A DNA stretch of 64,000 bases from Tubulanus polymorphus (Eukaryota > Nemertea > Palaeonemertea > Tubulaniformes > Tubulanidae). The notes beneath the pieces are model-generated. The model was given only the letters and a program-made list of their open reading frames with translations, was not told the origin of the DNA and ran no database searches. The translations under genes were made by a program, and so were the position numbers. Shown piece after piece: positions 24,482 to 64,000 of this stretch (positions are counted from its first letter, which is position 1; every line of letters starts with the position of its first letter). The stretch lies in assembly GCF_964204645.1 (NCBI RefSeq), contig NC_134027.1:3522485-3586484 (forward strand). Reading direction: 5' to 3'.

Positions 24482-27400
24482 TTACTCATTAATACCATAC
24501 TGTCCAGCAGAAAGCTGAGTCAAAAGTTCGATAGCCATGCTTTCTTGACGTGACATGTCACCGAGTTGTAACGATTCAGTTATCTGCTGCAGCGTGTCAC
24601 CACGCCCTGACAGACCTGAATTCTGAATATTTGATACTTGGCCTATTTGCTGCTGCGAGTTTGTAAATTGTTTTAGATGGGCTTGACCGTTCGCTGAGAC
24701 GTAGATCTCTAAAACATCAGCAGGAGCAATTGGCGGTGATGAAGACACCGTTATATCATTAACCGGTACTGGAATACATGCTTCGCTATTTACATTATCT
24801 TGAAATTCCAAATTTGATTTTTGTGCTTCCAAAACTGGTGTTGGGATGGCACTTGAAAATTGAATAGGGTATCCATGTATAGATTGCATGGAGATACTTG
24901 GCTGATTCAGTATATCGCCGCTTGAAGTTAGTATACTCGATTGATCCCGAAAGCTAACTATTCCAGTCTTATCATCACTAGTTGATTGTTCAGTTGTTAG
25001 AATGTACTGACTCGTACTGTGATCGACATCAGTATATTCAACAGTCATTTGTTCGTAAACAGTTTCTGGAATAGGAGTTGTACATGTGGTCGCATCTACT
25101 TTCATTTTTCGTGTCTTCGGATCGATTGAAAGTATAACTAATTCTGATGGACTTTCTTCAGGAAACATCTGATTAATGTGTGTCTCTACAACATGATCTA
25201 TACGTCCGGTGTCCTGTACGCTTTCATTAAAGTTATTCCGATTGCATTTCTTTTTTGAACTTTTCACATCCGATTCACCGCTGGCTTTTCGCTTTTCTTT
25301 TATGGGAATAATACGAGCTCCTTCGGGTGGGCTTTTCAAGTCGGAATCACGTTCATACAAACCGGCAAACACCGACATGGCGTTCAAATCCTTATTCTTC
25401 ACATCATTACTGTGTTCGCTCAGCAAATGCTTTTTGAGTTCTTTAGCATCATTAGTACCGTAGCTACAATCCTTTATCTGACACGGATATATTTTCATTC
25501 CGGCATGTTTACGGGTGTTCAATATGTGTTTTCGCAGATTTTCATGCGTGTTGCAGGCGAATGTGCAGTAAGGACATTTAAACGGTTTACTGCCGATGTG
25601 TATACGCATGTGACGCTGTAGATGTGTACTATTTTGTGCTTTGTACGGACAAAACTGGCAACTATACTTCCTTTCACCTGTATGAGTACGCATATGTCGA
25701 GTCAACTGATTTTGACTTTTACCCGCGTAGCAGCATTGATCGCACAAAAATGGACGCTCATTGGTATGAACGCGTTGATGAATAGTCAAATCGCTGACGG
25801 CTCGAAAACGCAGTTCACAACCTTCGTAAGGGCATTCGAGCTCCTTCATACTGTGTATTTTCATATGATGATTCAGTTGCCAGACATGGATGAATTTAGC
25901 GTCGCATTTTGTGCACTGTTTCGTACGCGGTACTTTCTTATGTACGAGATCCTGATGACATTTCAGAGTCCACGCTTTAGAGAATGTCTTTCCGCAGTCT
26001 TCGCAGATCAGGTGCGTCAAACCGAGATGTATTTCAAGATGGCGTCGTAATGACGCGGCCGAGGAAAACGTTTTCGCGCAGAACAGACAACTGAATGGCT
26101 TGCGTTTTTCATGGCTACGTAGATGTGGAATTATGTTAACCTTTGCCATCGTTTTTCCACACTCGGGACACGTACATTTTGTAGCCGATCCTTTCGGTAG
26201 ATTAGCTATGAATTCCTCGTATTTACTTCCAGTATCAATAGTCGCCGTTTCGTAAATTTGACTTTCATGCGATAAATTATGCATCATATATTGTTGTTTA
26301 CTGCCAAGTTTTTTCCCACACGTTTCGCAAACGTACAATTTTCCATTCCTCTGAATGCATTCTAGTAAGTGTTTATGTCCTCTAGAGTTGGAGTGGGCGT
26401 CGATTTCCTTTTTCCCGAACAAGAGGATGTCGCAAACATCGCACTTTTCGCTAATATCCACATGACTAGTCAGTAAATGCGGACGAAGGTTTGAATATTT
26501 AGGAGTAATAAAATTACAATACGGACATTTATGCTTGGTAAGTGTGTTAGGTCTCGTGCTCGTATCTGCTTCTACTTGTTCTTCATTATCTTCAGCCTCG
26601 ACCGGTTCGTTCTCGTCACCTCGATAAAGCTTACGCAAAGACAACACGGCCGCTGTTTTTGAAATATGCTTCTTCGTTTTCTCGTGAATTTTCAACGTGA
26701 ATTTATCGCAGTACGATTTCTTGCAGTAAATACATTTATACGGACGTTCTTTCGTGTGGCGACGCCTCATGTGAATCGCCAGCGACGATCGCGAACTGAA
26801 CTTTTTTCCGCCGCACGGAATACAAACGTTCTGACGTTGCGCGTTCAACAGCATCATCCGAACGTGCGAGTGTTTCGAAAGCAGGTGTCGTTTTAATTGC
26901 GTCACCGAATGAAGTTTCAAACGACACATCGAACACGCGACATCCTTACGTCGCTCGCGAATTATGACGCATCGTTTCTTCGAAGTGACCGCGTTGATGT
27001 GCGCGTCGGTTTGAACGTGCGCCAACATTTCGTCGTTATTTTTCGTCTGGAATTGACAAACCGTGCACATCTGCGGTCCGATCAGTTTCGACGCGTTATC
27101 CACGTGTTGTTTACTTTGTAAATGCGTCGTGAATTCGATCGAATGATTCGAAAACGATGTACAAATCATACAACGAAACGGCTTCGTCACTTGAATGAGA
27201 TAATCATACGTTTGAAATAGCTTTTCGTTTTCCTGCTTTTTCATGACGGCTCGATTCGTATGATATTGACTGACTAAATGAGCGCCCATTGACCTCTCGC
27301 TGCACATCGTACGATTACAAACGCTACAGAAAAATTGACGCGCTTTCTTTTTAACGGTCTCTGATTGTCGTTTCGTCGCACTTTCTTCTGCGTCATAAGT

Positions 27401-28755
27401 TTGTGCAACTTCTTCTAACACAACCTCATCATCTCCCTCATCATCATCATCAACATTATCATCTTCATCAGTTCTGAAATCATAACCGTACAATAAATAA
27501 GAATTGATAACAGAGGTTAGATCCACGACTACCTTGGATTTAATGTAACGTAATAGTCATTTCGAACCTAGAATTTCATTCCAAATCGGACAATCTATTA
27601 AAGTCATGCAAACAAACATATTTTTGGTCACCTGAAGTTCATTGGTGGAAGGTTCCACAGTCCGAATTTAAAAATTGGATGTTACTAATTCAGTAATTTT
27701 AGAGGAAACTTTCAATCAATTATGAAAAGTTGGTGAATACAATGAACAAGAGTTCTTTCTAATATAAATTAAAACTCACTCCGCTGGTATTTTTCCACTC
27801 GATGCTCTCAGGCTCATTCCTGGCTTCCATTTTCCACCAGTATGTGCTACAGAGAAAGACAAAATGTTCATAGCAAGAGATGTTAAGTGTATAAATCACA
27901 GGGTGGTGGCCACTTCTGTTTAACTTGATTTTTTGCTGACATGTTGTTTTCCCTGACTTGATCTGCTAAGAATCCAATCAAATTACACAGTCAAATACGT
28001 AAGACATAGATGGCAACTGCTTTTACACAGGATCTAGCAATCTCTTCATATTTCCCTGATTTTTAGCTTTTTTACCAAATTTTTTATAGAAAAGAAAATA
28101 ATATCCCGACTTTTCCCACATTTCCAGGTGGTGAAGTGGCCACCCAGAATCATCGGTTCAAAATCAAGACAAGACATATTGAAAACTCACCTCTAGGAGG
28201 ATGAGAACCAGGTTTCCATTTGCCACCGGTATAAGTATGAGGTGGATAATTGCTATTACCGACATCATCATCATCAAAATCATCTTCACCTTCGGACGAA
28301 AACTCGAATTCTGATAAATTCTCCAATTCCGAATCGCTATCAAACGCTAAATTCGTTAGCAAATTCGTAATCGGCAAATTAGTATCCGACGTAATACTAG
28401 ACAAGCACACGGCCAAACTCTTAGAAAAGTCCGTTTCTTTTTTAGTCGATGTCTTTGTCGTATCTTCTTTAATGGATGACTTATGCTGCAAATCTAGTGA
28501 CATCAAGAAGTCGGTGAAAGTTCCCTCTTCCTCGGCGGGAAGACAAGCATCTGATGATCCTTCATCGAGGTTATCGCACAGAACTACCGGTATATCCGAT
28601 TGGACATCGACCGGTTTTTTATCGTCGTTCTTTTTACGATCATTTTTCGCCGCGGAATCCTTGACGCAGCCGACCTTCTTGTGCGATATGTAATTATCTA
28701 AACCAATGATGGTTGCGTGACATGTCAAACACATATGGGTGTCCTGATCCTCCAT
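24482..28755 (-). CDS. large multi-C2H2 zinc-finger protein, ZNF407/ZFP64-like (3 coding exons, 1207 aa)
   Basis: Coding exons: 28755-28191, 27846-27780, 27473-24482; total 3624 nt with consistent phases. An acceptor at 28764 just before the ATG implies an upstream non-coding exon. Residues about 1-30 hold a C2HC-like knuckle (CLTCHATI ... SHKKVGC), followed by a serine/acidic region. After an Asp/Glu-rich stretch come about 18 C2H2 fingers. The N-terminal ones are widely spaced and irregular. The last five include RPFLCDQCCYAGKSQNQLTR, then KPFKCPYC and a final KHAGMKIYPC finger with an extra-long His spacing. The C-terminal 250 residues are finger-free, rich in S/T/Q, resembling an activation region. 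Probably a nuclear DNA-binding regulator. The terminal finger cluster, and adjacency to teashirt, suggest the ZNF407/ZFP64 group; a precise symbol is not justified. Adjacent exons 1 and 2 each encode a GGKWKPG motif. Confidence 0.88.
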
Positions 28756-28763
28756 TTCGATTT

Positions 28764-29449
28764 CTGAAAATTTAATGAACATGGAAAATGTATGAATGAT
28801 GGAAGTGAACCCACCCAGTTCCAACCAACCAGTTCAGTTCAGTTGTATTTTTTTGGTCTTCCAATTTTTTCTCCCTTATGTCTTTCAGCCTAAAAAGGTC
28901 AATAAACCTCAAAGACGAAAGACTGGACGATGACGGTGCTGGTTATATCATCATTGCATACCTTATAAACGGGAATAAAACGTTTCGCTGAATTTCCTTT
29001 CGTTTATTCTGAAAAAAGTTTCTCTGACATTGACATTGTATAAAGTTGTTATTCACGAGCTGTAATTATTTTCTAAGAATTTAACTTCGATACAATAAAT
29101 ATTTATTGAATTGGATTAAACTGTTATAGATAGCATACAGTAGTGATGGCAAATTATTTGATTTCATAATCTTTTAGTTATTAAATCAATGAGAATAAAT
29201 CGGTCTGAAATTGATCCTTTTATCATCGAGGAAACATTAACGGAAACCTCCGGAAATTGCCGAGTAGCATGTCGCGAAAATGTCCCGAAGATCAGTTCGC
29301 GTCGCGAGCACCTGCGAGCACCTGCTACTACTAGCGTCTAGCATCCGCACGCTCGATTCGCGGGCGCTTGTTTCAAGCGGGATATTTTACCGGCGCGCTC
29401 AAATACTACGCACTCTGACGTTATCTACTGGTCGAATATATTGAAAGTA
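28764..29449. promoter_or_regulatory. divergent promoter region, zinc-finger gene / teashirt
   Basis: It lies between the first coding exons of the two head-to-head genes. It should contain the non-coding first exon of the zinc-finger gene and the teashirt leader. The part nearest teashirt (about 29250-29400) is distinctly GC- and CpG-richer than its surroundings (GTCGCGAGC, TTCGCGGGCGC, ACCGGCGCGC), like a CpG-type promoter. Confidence 0.55.
29304..29324. promoter_or_regulatory. tandem CACCTG E-boxes
   Basis: A 10-bp unit, GCGAGCACCT, is directly repeated, giving two CACCTG E-boxes (29309-29314 and 29319-29324) spaced one helical turn apart, about 130 bp upstream of the teashirt ATG. CACCTG is the type of site bound by Snail/ZEB and some bHLH factors. 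Function is inferred only. Confidence 0.5.
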
Positions 29450-57526
<28,077 letters not shown>

Positions 57527-60500
57527 CATCAGATGGAAGCTTCGGTTGTTTTAGCCTGAAGAATGTTACATATTTCTTAATATCTCGAATGATTATCTTA
57601 TGTATGTCATCAGTTAAATTGCTTTAATTGCTAGTTTATGTCTCAAGTTGATACATAGTTTGATATAGTTAGTGGTTAGTTCAGTATGATTGAATACAGT
57701 TTATATAACGTACTCAAAGTTTATTCAGTATTTTTATATGAATTGTCAATGACAGTATTAATACATGTATGCGGCATTATTTTTCACACGAGATATAGCC
57801 AATTCTAGTATTTAGAGGGTCAGAGGTAAAAAATTGGATTTAGGAGGCCTCGTCGAGTGCATGTATTTACCTAAAGCACACCATTGACCTGACGTAGAAT
57901 ATCTTTCAGTACGAGCTGTTGATCTTATGAATCTCATTCGGAGCCGTTTTAACTTCATGCATGCAGGCAGCTAGTGGAGGTAAAATGTATTTGGATTTGT
58001 ACCGATTGTATGTTTTCGATATGTAACAATATTGGTTACCTATTCAGCTGCTTTTTTGAATTTCATCATTTAGAATAGAAGAAACTTGGAAAAATTGTAT
58101 TCCAATTACGATTTACCAGTTTTATATTTTCTAAAACTCGAAGCATACTATACTACGAACTGGCTTTATAAAATCCTTCCAATTACTCGATTACATAGTT
58201 TGTCACATTAATCTGCTCTCCTTTCTTATATGCCACAGCTCTAGTCCTTCGTGCATAATTTCATGTATTGACACCTCTTCAATATTGTTATCTTTGCTTG
58301 CCATAATAACGTTATGATTATACATACTATCACTGGTCTTACGAAAAAAGTCATTGCTATTTTTGTCAATATTTTTATATATTTCCATTTTCTTGTACAT
58401 TCCACAAAATGTCAGACGTATGTTACTTAGAATTCTACAGCTTCATTCAGTCAGTGAATTCAATAAACGTTGATGTTGAAATTTGGCAATTTCTTGTCTT
58501 ACTGATATTGCCAATTGCTTGCCAAAAATCATAATCTTTCCAATTATCGATAATTGATGTATAAAAAACAACAATCGTCGAATGCTAGCAATGGTTATGG
58601 ATATGTTTGGCGAAATCGTTGACGGATATAAATGACAGTTTGTGAAGAGAATGATAATGTTTATGTTTACCACTTCGTAAATAATGCCAGGGGTTTTGAT
58701 AGAAATATCAATGAGGCAAGGAAAAATTCATAAAAGTTATGTTCACTTTTTTGTGTGTACAGTAATTTCGGCTATCTTCTGTTTGAATTCATACAAGCCT
58801 TCGTCGTACTATAAGTTGTTTATTATTGTGTGAAAGTTTTATATCTTCTTGTCCGGAAAATGTCCGTGCTATAACTTTTCGCTCTATTCAAAAAATGTAT
58901 ATGAAATTGCAGTATATTCAAAAAAGTGTATAAAAGACGGATACGTATATGATGTGATGTGGTGGAATGCTGTATATAGTTAAAGAGTGCGAGGACGTAC
59001 ATTTATCATTATAGATCTATAAGTTATTTCACATTCTGTATTGACCATTCCATGAAAAGAATAACAATTAAAGTTAGTAATTAATATGATTTCTATATAT
59101 ATTCACCGTCTTTACGTTTGTTATTGTTTCTTTTCATCACTTCCGGTGGATTTCCTCTGGCCGATGACTAGTTCAGATCCATCATAGGAATGTTACGTAC
59201 ACAATTATCTTGATCAGGATGACGAATTTGATACAACATAATGCATTTTCGTGTTCATGCCTTATCCGCTATCTTATCCCTAAGTAGTCATCATATGTTT
59301 TCGTTGAAAGATATGCATACGTTGTACATGAAGTGTACACTGTCTTATGAATACTGTGACGTTGTACTTATCAAGTTGATCATCGTTCGTCTGCTTCCTA
59401 GATACAAAAGCGTTAAATGCGCTTATACTTAAAATATCACATGGTGGTATTTTTGATAAATTTGCATTTTCCGGTGGAAGTGCCTCTCGTTGTTGACGTG
59501 ACAATGATAAAATTTCGGATGAAATTACATTTTTGATAAATTGTCGTTTGTAGGGATGATTTCAGACACGCCCGCGCCCCGGTTTACCTGCCTAACTTCT
59601 CATATTTCACTGTCAAACCTGTCCAGGGTGAAGACTGCGCACCGATTAATCGTGGGCTAGATACTTATAAAATATCATCGGCAGGCCATTAATTACGGTC
59701 ACAATGGGATTTCCCGGCTCAGCAGCCAGCAAACATCGACTTGACTGATACGGTGAGCCAGATTAATCGTGTGCACATTCATCACTACACGTATACGGCA
59801 AAATGTCAGCTTTGTGCAGTCGCATGGATTTTATTAATTGACGACCTGAGTGGATAAAACAAGCACAAAACAATCCCAAACCACTTTGCTCAATCAAGTT
59901 TGTAAAAGATGGATGGTACCTAGCTCATTTAGTGTCAGCTGGTCTTCATTGATGATCGGTTGGTTTTTATATACGTATGGTAATTTTGATGCGTCTCTAC
60001 AGGGGTGTGGTCAGTTTATAGTTCCTCTCTCGAATACCTAGCTGCGTACATATCATACATGCATGCGCTGGAATTACAACATGCCTCACACGCAAAAAGA
60101 ACAGGAAGCTATGAACATAGTTTCATTGTGGGTCTTGAATTTGCTTAGTACGATTCCCTTATTCCATCGGAAATATGTCGTTAACATTTTCGCTATGGTT
60201 ACATAGGACATGATTTATCGGCAAAAAACAGACCCTGGATAACAGTGAAATTAAACATTGTTTTTTTACGATTTACGAGTGAAACCAAATAGAGATTTTC
60301 TGCATCGCTCAGGAGACATTTCATTCAAAATAAGCATTCATTCTAGGCACTTAAAATAAAACGTTTTAGGTGATTGGAAAGTTGCAGGACCTTCGGGGAC
60401 GGTGTGCTCGAGTTTTTTGCTTTTGTTTTCAAAAAATCCATTTACCAAAATTTGAAAATTAGAATGCATAGGCTGAACGCCATAAAACAAATAGCAGTCA

Positions 60501-63500
60501 ATTAAAAATCGATGATTACACTCATTAGCAACCGGTAAGAAAGAGAAATGATTGATAGGTTTTCAGAATCGGTGATTGAACGTGACTTTAAATGAACCCA
60601 TATATACGTTTCGATATACATTTACTGCTCATAGTAACAGGTTATAAACGAACTAAAATTTCATAATAAACGCCCATATTTTATTTGAACGACAGGTTTT
60701 CTGACAGATCTTTTCAATATTCGGAGATTTATGGGACCGCGTCAGTCGGTCCTTTGTCCGCGTGTGGTTTATATGCATGACATCACGACGTGGTTCCAGC
60801 GTCAACGGCGGTGCGGTGCGCCATTCTCTTCTTTTTTTTATATAAATGCGGGCTTATATACAGCCGACTTTGTTGATCGGCAGAGAAAATCATGATTTAT
60901 AGTTTTTGTAAATAGGTGTAGTTTGATTTGCATATCTGACACTTCTGATTGCTGTCGTTTATCATTCGAGGTCGGTCACTCGTCTCATCAATACTGGGCT
61001 TTGACATTCTGCCTTTAAAGCGCGCACCCGATACACATTAATTGTACTATTAATCACAGCAATTCTGATGTCAATTCATAGAAAGCTTTTCATCTAATTG
61101 CAATTTGGAAAATGTTTATTGTCCATTCCTGTCATTCTTTTGTTGTTTTACTGGTGATTACATCAGCCCCAAAACAGCGGTTGCAAGATTCGCATTTTCC
61201 CTACAAAACAATATTAAACTTCTTTTGAAACACACTCGTCAAGTAAACCGTTATATGTGTGCAGGAAGAATGTTTTTAAGTGATGATGGCTGCACGGGAC
61301 GACAGGAGGAAATGATGATTGATTGTAAAGAGCAAGAAAGCTCCATTCCGCTATTCCCTGTTGAAGGCCGACATGCTTGCTTGTAGTTTGGGTTGGGTTG
61401 CAGCATGTCCACCAGGACCAGTTCAGTACGAGCGCTGCGTGCCTAGTCCTTTAAAAGTTTAATTAGGGGAGCACTGCTAGCAGGCTTCTTGAGAGTTATT
61501 TGACATGTCGGGCCTGTATGCATCAATTATGACTCCTATAAATCACTCTGAACACTAATGTTTATATGCTGCAGTGGTGATTGATGGTGTCAGCCCAGCT
61601 ATGAATAAAATTCTTGACAATGCACATTACCAAATAAGGTTACATCTGTAGTTTTTCAATTTCAGCGAATCGTTTGAAACACCCCTGCTGATTCGGAAAG
61701 GCCTTTTGAAGAAAAATGCAGAAGGAGGGGTAACGAAACTTAATGAAGAGCCTGAAACAAAATAATTTCCGTATATGGTTCATGAAAGCTGCCATTATCT
61801 CTCTCAGTTTCAGTTACATATACATGTATACCTATATAAGTCTCCAAAAATTGTTGCTAAATGAAAATGGCTAGTCCGGAAAGGACATCTCAAAGGCACG
61901 TTTGCTTGAATTTACGACACAGATGGTGCCCAAACAAGAACCGGTGTTTATTAATTGCAGTAGCAACACATTATATTCGTGTCAACGCATTTGACAAATG
62001 AAGAAACAACATACTTGGCCGCTCTTAGAGGATATTAAAAAGCGATAAGTTAAGATACACGTAGCAAAACGAGTGACACAGCAGCTTGAGAGTCATTGAT
62101 CACAAATGAAACGGTGTATTTCAAAATGTATAGATATACAGTTGAAAGGGAAAACGACGTATTTACTGCAATCCGACACTTTCATGCATTGACCTTTTAT
62201 TACTTTCTAATCTCTTCTTTCATATTCAAACATATATTTCCTTAAGAACTGAAACACGTTTCGAACACGTGAATAACGATTATCCACTAATCGTTATTTC
62301 ATCAAATAGATGTTCCAGATGACGCGTTGAGCGTTGGCGACCATACACAACTGCGGCATCACTCAAATAGCTACGCGTGGCTTCATCTTCATCCTACCTA
62401 ATGCATTTAAACTCTTCAAAACAATTTTTCGAGCTTGATGTTCCTTCAGAAGCTACGAAATAACTTTGAAACTACACTTTTAAAACTCATTTATGCAGAT
62501 GCAGACTAAACAATTCGAGTTTTGTATAGGCATACTAATTTTTTAAATTTCCATCCATGGCATTAAGATATATGTGTTGTAATATTTGTGGGTGTTATGG
62601 AAGCGGCAACGCCTGCGAAGGAACCCAGTGATACATTGCCTTAGCTGCTTTAAAAATTGATGTTTTGCCCGTTAAGGCAATATGTGCGGACTATGATGTA
62701 TTTGTCAAACTGACAGTTGCCAATCTTGGACAGCTGGTGCGTGACGCGATTTCAGTCCAACTCGTCTCCTGTTGACAGTATCTACAATACACGTGGTTCA
62801 TGCAGGAAGTCAATGACTGATTGGACCGGGCAGCACAGATGGCGACCCCGATGTAAGAGAATACGGGGCCGTAATCGGGTTTGTGGAAAATGTTTCAACA
62901 CTGCGCGTCCATATCGGATTGATCGATGACCGATACGTCCTTTTTGAATGTGTAAACTTATGAAAAATTCAATTATTTAAACATCTGGCTTTAAAAGAAA
63001 TACGCGGTACGATAGACAGGATTATTGTGAAGACATTCTCACTTACTGTATATCCCTATTATTGGCGATATAAATGGTAAATTAATGCCGCAGGTTTCAC
63101 ATCAATTAAGATATTTGAGAATAAAATCGAAGTGCATTTTATGTCCAACAGGTGTGTTTTTATGTTTCGCATGATCCCTTTATGACAAAGGACGATTGAT
63201 TACCGTTGTTGATTTTGGCCATAATATTTCGGATTTGTGTCAAATTACATATCATGCACGTGTTCCCACGAAAACAATGGCATCCACGGGACATTTACCA
63301 TCCAGGTTTGTCTTCTTACTCGATCGAGTAAATTTGGCGTATTGATCAAGTTGATCGGAAATTTATCTAAGGCTTCAATGAGTTGATGTGATGGGTAGTA
63401 ATTTACCGTATTATCATTAATTTGGACGCACAATTAATTGCGTGTCTCCTAAAAACAGACAGAAAACACAGAAACTTAAACACAAACTCACATTTCAATA

Positions 63501-64000
63501 GATAGGGTCTATTGTTTTATGGTTATGTGACAGAGATGATAAATGGACTAGCTCCCTGTCCATAGTTTCATTGGGTAGTGTTGTTGTTCCTGGTTTTTCA
63601 TTACAGTTAGCAGAGGTTTCCGTCATTTCCGTTTACAGCCGAGACTATTCGAGCTTCTGAACCATAAAAACGTGTGTTCATCGAAATGTCGTCAGATAAC
63701 CTACTCCTAGATGATTCGTCCATCACGGGAGACATTTTTGCTCATCATTTCTGACACGACACGGCGGAATCTATACAACGGGACTAATACACGTCCGGTA
63801 TCGTTAGCTCGCTTCACCTCCCCACGGGCGGATTCGGTAGCAGTTGCCCGAAGAACCCCAAACACCTTGTGACAGTCCGATTAATACTGAGTGACAGCAA
63901 GTAAGCTTACTGCATATTGATCACTTTGCAGAGATGGAATAATTGACAAATAGCGCTGTTTGATCCCCGTTGTATTTTTCATCTGTTGCTAATGTGTTGG
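57527..64000. other. teashirt 3' UTR and downstream intergenic DNA
   Basis: No coding exon is supported; frames up to 93 codons show no recognisable domain or splice context. The teashirt 3' UTR probably occupies the first 0.5-1.6 kb. An ATTAAA at 59067-59072 is one candidate end. A TATA-containing promoter-like stretch at about 60780-60890 is listed separately. Nothing identifiable beyond that. Confidence 0.6.
60839..60847 (+). promoter_or_regulatory. candidate TATA-box core promoter
   Basis: TATATAAAT follows a GC-rich block (GCGTCAACGGCGGTGCGGTGCGCC) and precedes a less AT-rich stretch in which a start site would fall about 30 bp downstream. No coding frame follows, so any transcript would be non-coding or have its first coding exon outside the window. 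Confidence 0.25.

Noticed and set aside
25209-27121. Several plus-strand frames of 60-140 codons opposite the zinc-finger exon
   Set aside because: Antisense shadows of a coding exon with strong codon bias; no independent domain.

Overview
This is a window of an animal nuclear genome, probably an invertebrate and plausibly a lophotrochozoan such as a mollusc or annelid. The species itself cannot be read from the sequence. Genes are split by short GT-AG introns, the DNA is AT-rich, (TA)n microsatellites and tRNA-derived or foldback repeats occur, and all recognisable proteins are metazoan. The teashirt protein has no homeodomain, which fits an invertebrate rather than a vertebrate TSHZ. Spliced reading frames were assembled by hand. 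For each complete multi-exon gene the exon phases agree and the total length is a multiple of three.

Layout. 1-98 (-) is the end of an unidentified gene, divergent from TPX2 (623-5591, +, 13 exons), a spindle assembly factor. TPX2 converges on CYLD (19890-7773, -, 15 exons), a deubiquitinase with three CAP-Gly domains and a USP domain. CYLD intron 3 holds a same-strand 420-codon ORF (13559-12297) for a putative membrane protein with about 13 copies of an 11-residue repeat; this is the most unusual object in the window. Upstream of CYLD lies NDUFS6 (21620-20773, -, 4 exons), head-to-head with CIAPIN1 (22085-23501, +, 6 exons), with a (TA)n tract between them. A multi-C2H2 zinc-finger gene (28755-24482, -) follows. 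It is head-to-head with a teashirt gene whose 40-nt first coding exon at 29450 is separated by a 24-kb intron from a single large exon (53664-57526). From 57527 to the end there is only 3' UTR and intergenic DNA.

The left half is a compact cluster of housekeeping genes: mitosis, ubiquitin signalling, complex I and cytosolic Fe-S assembly. The right half is a developmental-regulator landscape dominated by non-coding DNA around teashirt. A zinc-finger gene beside teashirt recalls the human neighbourhoods ZNF407-TSHZ1 and ZFP64-TSHZ2, suggesting an old linkage.
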